A stretch of 64,000 bases of DNA from Ruegeria marina (GCF_900101475.1 NZ_FMZV01000017.1:60007-124006); one strand, 5' to 3'. Shown: positions 1-9,476, counted from the first letter of the stretch. Translations and numbers: made by a program. The notes: generated from the letters alone by a model not told the origin.

Positions 1-2030
1 GCCGAACGCACGTTGAGCGAGCAGAAGGTCCGCAGGCCCTTGCGTGTCAGGTGGCTGTGCACCGCGCTGGTGGCCAGGATCATCGGCATCGCCACCTTGC
101 CCGGACCCGAAAGGTGATCGGTCAGCAAGATGTGCCCGGCACCGGAACGCACCGCCTCTTCGGCTTCGGCGCGAATGCGCGCCAAGGCCGTGCCCAGCGC
201 ACCCGACCCCTGGTCGAAGCTACAGTCGATCTCCACCAGCGGCGCGTTGAAGTTCTTCTTCAGCGTCTCCCACTGCGCGTTGCCGACAAAGGGGCTCTCG
301 GCCACGATGATCTCGGTCTGGCTGCTGTCCTCGTCGAGCACGTTCTTGAGGTTGCCGAAGCGTGTCTTCAGGCTCATCACCCGATATTCGCGCAGGCTGT
401 CGATCGGCGGGTTGGTCACCTGGCTGAAGTTCTGGCGGAAGAAATGGCTGAGCGGGCGGTATTGTTTCGACAGCACCGCGGCGGGCGTGTCGTCACCCAT
501 CGAGGCCAGCGCCTCCTTGCCGTCCTCGGCCATGGGCGCAAGAATCTGCTCCAGTTCCTCGATGGTGTAACCGGCCGCGATCTGCCGCTTGCGCAGTTCC
601 TCGCCGGCGAACAGCGGCTTCTCTTCGACATCACCAAGCTGGTCTTCGAGATTGTTGATCTTGCCGACCCAGTCGCCGAACGGGCGCGAACCTGCTAGTT
701 TGTCCTTCAACTCGCGGTCGTGGTAAAGCTTGCCCTCGGCCATATCGACGGCGATCATCTGCCCCGGACCCAGCGCGCCTTTTTCCACCACGGTTGCCTC
801 GTCGGTGGGCACCATACCCGCCTCGGATCCTGCGATCAGCAGGCCGTCGCCGGTGACCACATATCGCATCGGACGCAGCCCGTTGCGGTCAAGCCCGCCA
901 CAGACCCAGCGGCCATCCGTCATCGCCAGTGCGGCCGGGCCGTCCCAGGGCTCGATGACCGAGTTGCAATAGGAATACATGTCGACCCAGGCCTGCGGCA
1001 GTTCCACCGCCTGCTTGGACCAGCTCTCGGGTACCAGCATCGTCTTGGCCATGGGCGCGTTGCGCCCGGCGCGCACCAGCACCTCGAACACCGCGTCCAG
1101 CGCCGCCGAATCCGACGATCCACCCGGCACGATCGGCTTGATGTCCTCGGCCATCTCGTCGAAATACGAGCTCGCCATGCGGATCTCGTGGCTCTTCATC
1201 CAGTTCAGGTTGCCCTTCAGCGTGTTGATCTCGCCGTTATGGGCCAGCATGCGGAACGGCTGCGCCAGCCACCATTGCGGGAAGGTGTTGGTGGAATAAC
1301 GCTGGTGATAGATCGCGAACGAGGATTCGAACCGCTCGTCCATCAGGTCGGGATAGAACACCGCCACCTGCTCGGCCAGCATCATCCCCTTGTAGATGAT
1401 CGACCGGCAGCTGAGCGAGGCGAGGTACAGGCCCGAGATACCGGCCGCAATCGCCGCCTTCTCGATGCGGCGGCGGATGACATAGAGCTCGCGCTCGAAG
1501 GTCTCTTCATCGACGCCCTTGGAGTTCGAGATCAGGATCTGCTCGATCTCGGGGCGGGTTGCGTTCGCCTTGTCGCCCAGGCAGGTCACATCCACCGGCA
1601 CGTGGCGCCAGCCATAGATGTAATAGCCCATGCGCAGCACTTCGGACTCGACGATGGTCCGGCACCGCTCCTGCGCGCCGAAATCGGTGCGCGGCAGGAA
1701 CACCTGGCCAACCGCGATCAACTGGTCCAGACGCGGCTCGTGCCCGGTGCGGCGGATCTGGTCATAAAAGAAGGGAACAGGAATCTGCACATGGATCCCC
1801 GCGCCGTCGCCGGTCTTGCCGTCGGCATCGACCGCGCCGCGGTGCCACACGGCCTTGAGCGCGTTGATCCCGGCCTCGACGACTTTGCGGCTTTTCTTGC
1901 CGTTGACCGAGACGACCAGTCCAACCCCGCATGAAGAATGCTCTTCCTCTTCGGAATACAGGCCGTTTTCGGCCATCCACTTGCGCTTGGCTTCTTCGGC
2001 CCGCACCCAATCGGCATCATACTTGGTCAT
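1..2030 (-). CDS. gltB: Glutamate synthase (NADPH) large subunit, 5' part
   Basis: Large subunit of GOGAT, which makes two glutamates from glutamine and 2-oxoglutarate in ammonium assimilation. The first 676 codons are in the window; the rest lies beyond position 1. A 33-residue propeptide (ending EEEEHSS) precedes Cys34 in CGVGLV, the class II glutamine-amidotransferase nucleophile exposed after processing. The amidotransferase domain follows (for example RYSTNTFPQWWLAQP and NGEINT), then the start of the central domain. The ATG overlaps the stop of the GFA gene upstream by 4 bases (ATGA), so the two are translationally coupled. gltD lies one gene further upstream on the same strand, consistent with one operon. 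Confidence 0.97.
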   Translation of the reverse strand, partial: MTKYDADWVRAEEAKRKWMAENGLYSEEEEHSSCGVGLVVSVNGKKSRKVVEAGINALKAVWHRGAVDADGKTGDGAGIHVQIPVPFFYDQIRRTGHEPRLDQLIAVGQVFLPRTDFGAQERCRTIVESEVLRMGYYIYGWRHVPVDVTCLGDKANATRPEIEQILISNSKGVDEETFERELYVIRRRIEKAAIAAGISGLYLASLSCRSIIYKGMMLAEQVAVFYPDLMDERFESSFAIYHQRYSTNTFPQWWLAQPFRMLAHNGEINTLKGNLNWMKSHEIRMASSYFDEMAEDIKPIVPGGSSDSAALDAVFEVLVRAGRNAPMAKTMLVPESWSKQAVELPQAWVDMYSYCNSVIEPWDGPAALAMTDGRWVCGGLDRNGLRPMRYVVTGDGLLIAGSEAGMVPTDEATVVEKGALGPGQMIAVDMAEGKLYHDRELKDKLAGSRPFGDWVGKINNLEDQLGDVEEKPLFAGEELRKRQIAAGYTIEELEQILAPMAEDGKEALASMGDDTPAAVLSKQYRPLSHFFRQNFSQVTNPPIDSLREYRVMSLKTRFGNLKNVLDEDSSQTEIIVAESPFVGNAQWETLKKNFNAPLVEIDCSFDQGSGALGTALARIRAEAEEAVRSGAGHILLTDHLSGPGKVAMPMILATSAVHSHLTRKGLRTFCSLNVRS

Positions 2031-2464
2031 TGGCTGTCTCCTTGCTCAGAGGGGGCATACATGGCTTCGACCTCGGCTTGGGTCATCTGCCGGCGTTCGT
2101 CCGCGAACGCGTAGCCCTCGGGCTTCTTGTCGATGTAAAGTTCCAGTTTCAGGGCGTTGCCGCCCGCGTTTTCGAACAGACCGGCCGCCATATGGGTCTG
2201 TCCGTGCATCTGCCCAGGGGCAGTAATCCTGTACCACAGCGCCGAACCGCACTGGCCGCAGAACGCCCGTTCGGCCCAGTCCGAGGACTGATAGACCTGT
2301 ATCGGACCCAAGGCGGCATATCCGGGTTCGGCCTGAAAGGTGATCAGCATCGAACTGGTCCAGCGCCGGCACATGTCGCAATGACAGGCGCTCAGTGCAT
2401 CCCGTGTCGCGGTCGCGCTGACGGTTACCGCGCCACACATGCATTGTCCGTGGAGTTCCGTCAT
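2027..2464 (-). CDS. GFA/CENP-V family zinc-binding protein
   Basis: 145-residue protein of the GFA family (glutathione-dependent formaldehyde-activating enzyme / CENP-V fold). It carries the family's cysteine pairs: CMCGAV near the N-terminus, CHCDMC in the middle and FCGQCGS after it, which bind structural and catalytic zinc in characterised members. The substrate cannot be told; many members are not formaldehyde-related. The ATG at 2464 was chosen because the Cys-rich core begins at once (MTELHGQCMCG); the open frame extends upstream without homology-like sequence. It sits between gltD (58 bp upstream) and gltB (4-base overlap), an unusual guest in a glutamate synthase operon. Confidence 0.85.
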   Translation of the reverse strand: MTELHGQCMCGAVTVSATATRDALSACHCDMCRRWTSSMLITFQAEPGYAALGPIQVYQSSDWAERAFCGQCGSALWYRITAPGQMHGQTHMAAGLFENAGGNALKLELYIDKKPEGYAFADERRQMTQAEVEAMYAPSEQGDSQ

Positions 2465-2522
2465 TGGGTGCCTCGCTGCCGTCGGGACGTGAAAGGGTCG
2501 CTTCGTTTCCTGTCTTTGAGCC

Positions 2523-3956
2523 TTACTCTGCCGCCATGGCGGTCCTGGCGCCAAAGCCCTCCAGAATCGCTTCGGCGCAGTCGCGCCCGTCGCGGATCGC
2601 CCAGACCACCAGCGAGGCGCCGCGCACGATGTCACCAACGGCATAGACGCCCTCCATCTCGGTGGCGCCGGTGCGGAAGGCCGCCTTGACCGTGCCCCAG
2701 CGGGTGACCGGCAGATCGGGCTGGCCAAACAACGCCGGCAGGTCCTCGGGCTCGAAACCCAGCGCCTTGATCACCAGGTCGGCCTCTTCGACATAGTCCG
2801 CGCCTTCGATCACCTCGGGCGACTGGCGACCGCTGGCGTCCGGCTGTCCCAGGCGCATCTTCTGCACCGTGACGCCATTCACCCTGTCCTGGCCGGTAAA
2901 TCCGATCGGGGCGGACAGCCATTCAAAGATCACGCCTTCTTCCTCGGCATTCTGGGTTTCGCGCTGGCTGCCCGGCATGTTGGCCCGGTCGCGGCGATAC
3001 AGGCATTTGACGCTGACGGCGCCCTGCCGGATCGCGGTGCGCACACAGTCCATCGCGGTGTCGCCGCCGCCGATCACCACCACCCGCTTGCCCTCTGCAT
3101 TCAGGCGGCCATTGTCGAAATCGGCAACCTCGTCACCAAAGCTCTTGCGGTTCGAGGCTGACAGATAGTCGATCGCCTTCTCGATTCCGGGCAGATCGCT
3201 GCCGGGCATCGACAGGTCGCGCGACTTGTAGACACCGGTCGCGATGATCACCGCGTCATGGGCGGCGCGGATCTCGCCGAACTTGGCCGCGTCCACGTCA
3301 CAGTTCAGCTCGAACCGAACCCCGCCATCGGCCAGCAAACGGTTGCGGCGCTCCACTATGTCCTTTTCCAGCTTGAAGCCCGGAATGCCGTACATCAGCA
3401 GCCCGCCAGCCCTGTCGTAACGGTCATAGACCGTGACCTGAACACCGGCCTGCCGCAGCATGTCGGCGGCCGCCAGCCCGCCGGGGCCCGCCCCGATGAT
3501 GCCCACGCTTTCGCTGCGCTCCGCCACCGGCGACGCGGGCTTGACCCAGCCCATGTCCCAGGCGGTATCGGTAATGTACTTCTCGACCGCGCCAATGGTC
3601 ACCGTGCCGTGGCCCGACTGTTCGATCACGCAGTTGCCTTCGCACAACCTGTCCTGCGGGCAGATGCGGCCACAGATCTCGGGAAAGGTGTTGGTCGCCT
3701 GACTGGTCTGGTACGCCTCTTCCAGCCGTCCCATCGCGGTCAGCCGCAGCCAGTCGGGGATGTTGTTGTGCAGCGGGCAATGCGTCTGGCAATAGGGAAC
3801 GCCGCACTGGCTGCACCGGCTCGCCTGTTCCGCAGCCTTGGCTGCCGCGAATTCGGCATAGATCTCGTCAAAGTCTTCTTTGCGCGCAGAGGCCGCACGC
3901 TTTTCCGGCATGTCACGCTCGATCTGCACAAATTTCAGCATCGGTTGCTTGGCCAC
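2523..3956 (-). CDS. gltD: Glutamate synthase small subunit
   Basis: 477-residue NADPH-oxidising FAD/Fe-S subunit that supplies electrons to GltB. N-terminal cysteines for the 4Fe-4S clusters are visible (CSQCGVPYCQTHCP, ICGRICPQDRLCEGNC), followed by the FAD-binding GAGPGGLAAADML and the NADPH-binding VIGGGDTAMD Rossmann motifs, and a C-terminal GD motif (YAVGDIVRGA). Full length for the family. First gene of a minus-strand operon gltD, GFA gene, gltB; a plausible promoter lies upstream at 3995-4023. Confidence 0.96.
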   Translation of the reverse strand: MAKQPMLKFVQIERDMPEKRAASARKEDFDEIYAEFAAAKAAEQASRCSQCGVPYCQTHCPLHNNIPDWLRLTAMGRLEEAYQTSQATNTFPEICGRICPQDRLCEGNCVIEQSGHGTVTIGAVEKYITDTAWDMGWVKPASPVAERSESVGIIGAGPGGLAAADMLRQAGVQVTVYDRYDRAGGLLMYGIPGFKLEKDIVERRNRLLADGGVRFELNCDVDAAKFGEIRAAHDAVIIATGVYKSRDLSMPGSDLPGIEKAIDYLSASNRKSFGDEVADFDNGRLNAEGKRVVVIGGGDTAMDCVRTAIRQGAVSVKCLYRRDRANMPGSQRETQNAEEEGVIFEWLSAPIGFTGQDRVNGVTVQKMRLGQPDASGRQSPEVIEGADYVEEADLVIKALGFEPEDLPALFGQPDLPVTRWGTVKAAFRTGATEMEGVYAVGDIVRGASLVVWAIRDGRDCAEAILEGFGARTAMAAE

Positions 3957-3994
3957 GGGTCGAACTCCACGAATTTCCTGTTGCGCGACTTGGT

Positions 3995-4023
3995 ATATTA
4001 GCTGCCTTCTGATTAAAAGTCAT
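3995..4023 (-). promoter_or_regulatory. Candidate sigma-70 promoter of gltD operon
   Basis: On the minus strand ATGACT (4023-4018) and TAATAT (4000-3995) are separated by exactly 17 bases, about 40 bases before the gltD start. The gap between gltD and uppP (3957-4181) is unusually AT-rich for this genome, as expected of a divergent promoter region. Motif match only. Confidence 0.4.
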
Positions 4024-4181
4024 ATATGCTGACCTAAATTGACTTTTTGAGCCAAATTTTTCGTCACGCTCCGATTTTTCCCCCAAAAATAAGTATCAAT
4101 CCGGACCTAAATGGCAACTTTCCTTTTCTCGGGGGGAGTTATACCCATCAAGAAACTCGTTTCGTGCGGAACCATTCGGCC

Positions 4182-4985
4182 ATGTCCCTCTTCCAACTGA
4201 TTCTGGTCGCGCTCATTCAGGGTATTACCGAGTTCCTGCCGGTGTCTTCCTCGGGACATCTGATTCTCTTGCCCCGGCTCAGCGGTCTTCAGGACCAGGG
4301 ACAGGTGATCGACGTGGCCGTGCACGTGGGAACCCTGTGCGCCGTTGTCCTCTATTTCTGGAACGATGTGCGTGACGGGCTTTCCGGCCTGCCCCGCGCC
4401 CTGACGGGAAAAACCGATACCCCCGGAGCGCTTTTGGCGATGGGGTTGATCGTGGCGACCATACCCACAATCGTCGGGGGAGCGATTCTGCACTTTACCG
4501 GTCTCAGTGATGCCATGCGTTCTGTCGCCGTCATCGGGTGGACCATGCTAGTCTTCGGTCTGGTCCTTTGGTGGGCGGACCGGACCGGGGCACAGAAGAA
4601 ACACACCGCCGACTGGGGGGTGCGCGATGCGCTGATCATGGGGTTGTGGCAGGTACTGGCGTTGGTTCCGGGAACCTCTCGGTCCGGCATCACCATCACC
4701 GGGGCGAGACGGCTGGGTTACACGCGCGGCGATGCTGCCCGGATATCCATGCTGATGTCCATCCCGACGATCATCGCTTCGGGCGTGTTGCTGGGGGCCG
4801 ATGTCGCGATCACAGCGAACGCCCAAGCCGCGCGTGACGGCGCAATCGCCGCCGTTTTCGCTTTCTTGTCGGCGCTACTGGCCCTGTCCCTGATGATGCG
4901 CCTTTTACGCTCGGTCAGCTTCACGCCCTATGTTGTCTATCGCGTGATCCTTGGTGCGATCCTGCTGGTGATCGCCTACACCTGA
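4182..4985 (+). CDS. uppP: Undecaprenyl-diphosphate phosphatase
   Basis: 267-residue integral membrane protein that recycles the C55 lipid carrier for peptidoglycan and other envelope glycans and confers bacitracin tolerance. Family motifs are intact: the N-terminal QGITEFLPVSSSGHLIL helix with its glutamate and Ser-rich turn, and PGTSRSG in the middle, which carries the catalytic arginine. Several hydrophobic helices follow. The open frame starts upstream at 4047, but the ATG at 4182 begins directly with the first membrane helix (MSLFQLILVALIQG) as in homologues. It ends 1 base-step from the convergent SDR gene. Confidence 0.96.
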   Translation: MSLFQLILVALIQGITEFLPVSSSGHLILLPRLSGLQDQGQVIDVAVHVGTLCAVVLYFWNDVRDGLSGLPRALTGKTDTPGALLAMGLIVATIPTIVGGAILHFTGLSDAMRSVAVIGWTMLVFGLVLWWADRTGAQKKHTADWGVRDALIMGLWQVLALVPGTSRSGITITGARRLGYTRGDAARISMLMSIPTIIASGVLLGADVAITANAQAARDGAIAAVFAFLSALLALSLMMRLLRSVSFTPYVVYRVILGAILLVIAYT

Positions 4986-5969
4986 TCAGGCGCGCATGTT
5001 GCGCGCCGAGGCCTGGATCTCGTCATACTGGCCGTTGGGGCGGAACTTCCACAGATAGGTGGGCAACACCGATTGCATGGTTTTCGGTTCGATCCCCAGT
5101 TCGGCAAACCCATTGGCGCCTTCGGCAACCACATTGTCACGGCGCAGGTTCTTCAACTGATCCCGCGTCAGGATGTTGTTGGGGAACAACTGGAAACTGA
5201 CGAATTTCGCCATATCGAGAACGGCGGCCATGATACGCGCGATCGGGAAGGGCAGGGCAACCACGATCCGGCGGCGATGGATGATATCCAGCATCCTTTG
5301 CATGAGGTCGCGGAAGCTGGCGACTTCCGGGCCGCCCAGTTCGTAAACGCCGGGCTCAGCCTGGCCCAGCGCGCCTTTCACCGCGGCGCGGGCTACATCG
5401 TCGACATGGACCGGTTGGAATCGGGTGTCGGCTCCGACGATGGCCAGAACAGGGCCGAACCGGGTCATTCCCGCGAACCTGTTGAAAAACTGATCCTCGG
5501 CTCCAAAGATCACCGAGGGCCGCAGAATCACGGCATCGGGCATGTGACGCAATATGCCGGCCTCGCCCAATGCCTTGGTCCGGGAATATTCGCTGTCGGA
5601 ATCGGCGTCCGCGCCGATGGCCGAGATATGCACCATGCGGGCCACGCCATTCGCTGCCGCAATCCGGGCAATACGTTCGGGTGCTTCGGCCTGAACGGCG
5701 TCAAAGCTGTTCTTTCCCGTTTCGTTCAGCACGCCGACACAATTGATTACGGCATCCGCGCCCTGCATCGCTTGCGCAACGGACATGTCGTCGCGCACGT
5801 TGCACGCGACCGGTTCGACCTGGCCCACCACGCCATAAGGTTTCACGTGCATGGCCTCATTGGGCCGGCGAACGGCGACTCGCACCCGCCATCCCTCTTT
5901 TGCCATGCGTCGCGCTATATACCTGCCGACAAAACCCGATCCTCCGTAGATCGTGACCAGTTTGGACAT
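4986..5969 (-). CDS. NDUFA9-type NAD(P)-binding SDR protein
   Basis: 327-residue atypical short-chain dehydrogenase/reductase related to the mitochondrial complex I subunit NDUFA9. The N-terminal TIYGGSGFVGRYIARRMA is the extended-SDR nucleotide-binding motif; the YSRTK stretch resembles the YxxxK site. Alphaproteobacteria commonly carry this protein, probably as a complex I assembly or structural factor, but no nuo genes are nearby. Ends abutting the uppP stop, so the two are convergent. Confidence 0.85.
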   Translation of the reverse strand: MSKLVTIYGGSGFVGRYIARRMAKEGWRVRVAVRRPNEAMHVKPYGVVGQVEPVACNVRDDMSVAQAMQGADAVINCVGVLNETGKNSFDAVQAEAPERIARIAAANGVARMVHISAIGADADSDSEYSRTKALGEAGILRHMPDAVILRPSVIFGAEDQFFNRFAGMTRFGPVLAIVGADTRFQPVHVDDVARAAVKGALGQAEPGVYELGGPEVASFRDLMQRMLDIIHRRRIVVALPFPIARIMAAVLDMAKFVSFQLFPNNILTRDQLKNLRRDNVVAEGANGFAELGIEPKTMQSVLPTYLWKFRPNGQYDEIQASARNMRA

Positions 5970-6190
5970 GTGAACGCTCCTGCTGACTTATGGTCTTGCT
6001 CCGATCTACCGCTGCGCACTCCGCCAAACAAGGCGCAATAGTGCCGCGCTGGCGGACCATGGCATCGTTTTGACGCGCTCGGATCATGCAAGTAGCGGGT
6101 TTCCCGGCTTCCATGAAAATTTTCTCTCAAAGATAAAAAATCCGGTTGACGCCCTCTCCGGCTCGGCTTAAACGGCCCCTCACGACACCT

Positions 6191-6276
6191 GCCCAGGTGG
6201 CGGAATTGGTAGACGCGCTAGTTTCAGGTACTAGTGTCCAAAAGACGTGGAGGTTCGAGTCCTCTCCTGGGCACCA
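6191..6276 (+). tRNA. tRNA-Leu (anticodon CAG)
   Basis: 86 bases including an encoded CCA. Acceptor arms GCCCAGG and CCTGGGC pair; the anticodon stem CTAGT/ACTAG encloses loop TTCAGGT with anticodon CAG; a long variable arm typical of class II tRNAs is present; the T arm reads GGTTCGAGTCC. Reads CUG leucine codons. Confidence 0.97.
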
Positions 6277-6488
6277 ATCCCCTTTAACAATTGTTTTCAG
6301 TAAATCGTCCGGGGGGCATTGGATTTTGTGCTTTAGCTCTACCGGTATGTTGACCATCGGATATGTTTGCATTCACAGCGCGAATAACGAGCTGAATGCC
6401 TGGCCTTGTAGGTCGAGCGCAAGCCCGACTGATCCATACCCCTGCCTTCCCCGTAGAAGCTGCGTTGGTTCGAAAAAAGGGGAAGAAA

Positions 6489-6707
6489 ATGAAGTCGCTT
6501 TTTGTCACCGCCACCATCGCCTCGTTCGCCTTCGCACCCGTCGTGTTCGCGGATGCAACCAATGGCAAGGGCAGCAGCAAAGGCGGTGAAGGCGTTGCCG
6601 TCGCGGTTACTTCAGAACCTGGCACCGCGAACGCGGCAAGCGGCCTCATCGGTGGCTGGGGCAGCGTTGGCGGTGTTTCGAACGGCAGGGGCGCAGAACC
6701 GAAATAA
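6489..6707 (+). CDS. Small secreted hypothetical protein (72 aa)
   Basis: Not recognised. The ATG at 6489 is preceded by a purine-rich ribosome site (GGGGAAG) and begins with a signal-peptide-like stretch (MKSLFVTATIASFAFAPVVFA), followed by a mature part of about 50 residues rich in Gly, Ser and Ala (NGKGSSKGGEG; GGWGSVGGVSNGRG). It stands alone downstream of tRNA-Leu and is followed by a strong terminator, supporting a real short transcript. Function unknown; probably periplasmic or extracellular. Confidence 0.6.
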   Translation: MKSLFVTATIASFAFAPVVFADATNGKGSSKGGEGVAVAVTSEPGTANAASGLIGGWGSVGGVSNGRGAEPK

Positions 6708-6733
6708 TCGCGTCGTCCGCCACGTTGTCGAAA

Positions 6734-6763
6734 GGGCCGGCGCCTTCCTGCCGGTCCTTTTTT
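6734..6763 (+). terminator. Rho-independent terminator after the small secreted gene
   Basis: GGGCCGGC (6734-6741) pairs with GCCGGTCC (6750-6757, one G-T pair) and is followed at once by six T. Confidence 0.85.
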
Positions 6764-7000
6764 GGTAAGTATGACTTCGGCAGTTCACTTGATTTTGGCG
6801 CGGTTATCCCTCGGCCGGTTCTCCTGACTGAAATCTCATGGCCAAATGAATTGCTCGGCCAGACGATTGGGTAAGGCTGCCGCAGTTTGAATGCGTTGGA
6901 GGTATGGTCGCTTCGAACACATCCTTCGACCACAAACGCCTCATCCCTGTTCCGATTAGCCAGGCCGGGCCAGCGCATTGCTGAATAGTTCCAGGCGGAA

Positions 7001-7846
7001 TCATCCAAGCTCCATCGTGGCAATGGCCTGCAATGTCCCTGTCGTTTCGGGCACGGCGCTACGATACATGCGCGCAGTCGCGAAAGGCACCGAGAAACCT
7101 GCATGTTCCAGTTCGCTGCGTAGTGCGGTATTGGCTTCGGGAAGATCGACGATCAGCGGACCGTCGGGGCGCTCGGCGGCTATGTCGGCGATCAGTTCCA
7201 GCGCCGCGGCTGCTCCCGGCGCGATGATCGGGCCGATCTTGGTGCCTTCCCGACAGGTTCGCCATGTCGCGAAACCGGAGATCTCTCCGTTCCCGAGCAG
7301 AACCCGCGTCGACCGTTCCGGTAGGCCAGCCGCCAACCACGCGGACAGGAAGGCCGGGCGGGTGAACCCACCCGCCTCGGCGTCCAGCGCGATCAGCCGC
7401 GAAACGTCGTCCGCCACTGCTACCCGAACGTGTGGTGAACGCGCTGCCGGCCAGCGCCCTTCGTGCCGCAGGCTGGCGCCGGTGCGGACAAAGCCCGACT
7501 TGGCATAGTTGGCCTCCTGCGCCGCCACACCGTCCAGCCCGACCGAGCGCCCGCCCGCATGTTGCAGCGCCCGGTTCCAGATCGCCAGGCCAATGCCCTG
7601 CCCCCGCCAGTCCGGCCGGCACAGGTAGAGACCGAGAAACGCATTGCCGGCATCGTGGTTGACGACCGATATCGCCGCCACCGGTTCCGCCCCGACCCGC
7701 GCCAGAAAGAACCCCCGAGTGTCTGCGGCGTAGAATGCGCGCGCATCGTCCAGGCCGGGGTTCCAGCCTTCGTCCGCCGCCCAGTCCAGAACCATTTCAA
7801 GCTCCGGCAGGCTCATCGGTGCAATGGCAAGCCCCGGAACCGCCAT
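7001..7846 (-). CDS. GNAT family N-acetyltransferase
   Basis: 281-residue acetyltransferase. The N-terminal half has the acetyl-CoA pyrophosphate loop of GNAT enzymes (RPDWRGQGIGLAIW); the C-terminal half resembles the second domain of two-domain GNAT proteins. Substrate unknown. The ATG at 7846 starts one base after the stop of the upstream acyl-CoA ligase, so the genes are translationally coupled. Confidence 0.8.
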   Translation of the reverse strand: MAVPGLAIAPMSLPELEMVLDWAADEGWNPGLDDARAFYAADTRGFFLARVGAEPVAAISVVNHDAGNAFLGLYLCRPDWRGQGIGLAIWNRALQHAGGRSVGLDGVAAQEANYAKSGFVRTGASLRHEGRWPAARSPHVRVAVADDVSRLIALDAEAGGFTRPAFLSAWLAAGLPERSTRVLLGNGEISGFATWRTCREGTKIGPIIAPGAAAALELIADIAAERPDGPLIVDLPEANTALRSELEHAGFSVPFATARMYRSAVPETTGTLQAIATMELG

Positions 7847-7847
7847 A

Positions 7848-9476
7848 TCAAAGCGCCCGTGCCCGGTCGCGCAGGACGAACTTCTGCACCTTCCCGGTCG
7901 AGGTCTTGGGCAGTTCCCCAAAGACAACCGTCCTGGGCGCCTTGAAATGCGCCATGTTGTCCCTACAGAAGGCGATGATCTCGGCGGCCTCGGCCGCCAT
8001 CCCCGGTTTCAGCTCGACAAAGGCGCAGGGCGTCTCGCCCCATTTCTCGTCGGGTTTCGCGACCACCGCCGCCTCCAGCACCGCCGGATGCTTGTAGAGA
8101 ACGCCTTCGACCTCGACCGACGAGATGTTCTCGCCCCCCGAGATGATGATGTCCTTGGACCGATCCTTGAGCGCGACATACCCGTCCGGGTGCATCACCC
8201 CCAGATCGCCGGACGCGAACCAGCCGCCGCGGAACGCCTTGTCGGTGGCGTCCGGGTTCTTCAGATAGCCTTTCATCACCACGTTACCCTGCATGAAGAT
8301 CTCGCCCATGGTCTCACCATCCGCGGGCACCGGCTCCAGCGTATCAGGATCGGCTACCATCAACCCTGCGAGCGCGGCGTTCTTCACGCCCTGCCGCACT
8401 TTCAGCGCCGCCCTTTCGCCTGCCGGCCGCGCGTTCCAAACCTCTTTCCAGGCGCAGACGACCGAAGGGCCGTAGGTTTCGGTCAGGCCATAGACATGGG
8501 TGACTTCGACACCCATCGCCTCCATCTTCTCGATCACCGCGGCGGGCGGTGGCGCGCCTGCGGTCATCACCTTGATCTGATGGTCGAAATCCTTCAGATG
8601 CGCGGGGGCGTTCGCCAGCATGTTCAGCACGATCGGCGCGCCGCAGAAATGCGTCACCTTTTCCTCGCGGAAGGCGCGATAGATCGGTTCGTCCCGCACC
8701 GCGCGCAGGCAGACCGAAACCCCGGCATTGGCCGCCATGGTCCAGGGAAAACACCAGCCGTTGCAGTGAAACATCGGCAGGGTCCACAGATAGACCGAGT
8801 GTTTCGGCATGCTCCAGTCCAGAATATTGGTATTGGCGTTCAGCGCCGCGCCCCGGTGATGATAGACAACGCCCTTCGGGTTGCCGGTTGTGCCCGAGGT
8901 ATAGTTCAGCGCGATCGCGTCCCATTCGTCATCGGGCAGCGACCAGGCGAATTCGGGGTCGCCCTCGGCCAGCAATTCCTCGTAGGTCAGCGCGCCAATC
9001 CGCGCGCCGCCCTCGAAACTGGCATCCTCGATATCCACGACCAGCAGGTCGGGCCGGTCGATCTGGTCCAGCGCGTCGCGCACCACCGCCGAGAATTCGG
9101 GATCGACGATCAGCACCTTGGCCTCGGCATGGGTCAGGATGAAGGCGATGATCGGCGCATCGAGCCGGGTGTTGATCGCGTTCAGAACCGCGCCGGCCAT
9201 CGGCACGCCGAAATGCGCCTCGTACATCTCGGGGATGTTGGCGGCGATGATCGACACGGTATCGCCCTTGCCAATCCCCCGCGCCACAAGCGCACCGGCC
9301 AGCCGCCGGCACCGCGCATAGGTCTCGGCCCAGGTGTAGCGGCGTGCGCCGTAGACCACCGATGGATAGTCCGGGTATATCGCCGCCGTGCGCTCGATCA
9401 TGCTCAGCGGCGACAGCGGTGTGAAATTGGCAGGCGTCCGGTCGAGGTTCTGATCGTAGATGTTGATGCCGGTCAT
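7848..9476 (-). CDS. DmdB-type acyl-CoA ligase (3-methylmercaptopropionate-CoA ligase family)
   Basis: 542-residue AMP-forming acyl-CoA synthetase. Family motifs: the P-loop-like YTSGTTGNPKGV, GLTETYGPSV, the adenylate-binding SGDLGVMHPDG, SGGENISSVE and the C-terminal PKTSTGKVQK with the catalytic lysine. The stretch MFHCNGWCFPW is typical of the medium-chain/DmdB subgroup, which activates 3-methylmercaptopropionate in DMSP demethylation. From memory a DmdB paralogue sits beside tauC in Ruegeria pomeroyi, the arrangement seen here. Start chosen at 9476 because GGGAG precedes it; an upstream ATG at 9497 is possible. It could equally activate another short or medium acid. Confidence 0.85.
   Translation of the reverse strand: MTGINIYDQNLDRTPANFTPLSPLSMIERTAAIYPDYPSVVYGARRYTWAETYARCRRLAGALVARGIGKGDTVSIIAANIPEMYEAHFGVPMAGAVLNAINTRLDAPIIAFILTHAEAKVLIVDPEFSAVVRDALDQIDRPDLLVVDIEDASFEGGARIGALTYEELLAEGDPEFAWSLPDDEWDAIALNYTSGTTGNPKGVVYHHRGAALNANTNILDWSMPKHSVYLWTLPMFHCNGWCFPWTMAANAGVSVCLRAVRDEPIYRAFREEKVTHFCGAPIVLNMLANAPAHLKDFDHQIKVMTAGAPPPAAVIEKMEAMGVEVTHVYGLTETYGPSVVCAWKEVWNARPAGERAALKVRQGVKNAALAGLMVADPDTLEPVPADGETMGEIFMQGNVVMKGYLKNPDATDKAFRGGWFASGDLGVMHPDGYVALKDRSKDIIISGGENISSVEVEGVLYKHPAVLEAAVVAKPDEKWGETPCAFVELKPGMAAEAAEIIAFCRDNMAHFKAPRTVVFGELPKTSTGKVQKFVLRDRARAL

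Noticed and set aside
6127..6372. Minus-strand frame over tRNA-Leu
   Set aside because: Antisense to the tRNA; a known kind of spurious ORF (CPGEDSNLHVFWTLVPETS-type).
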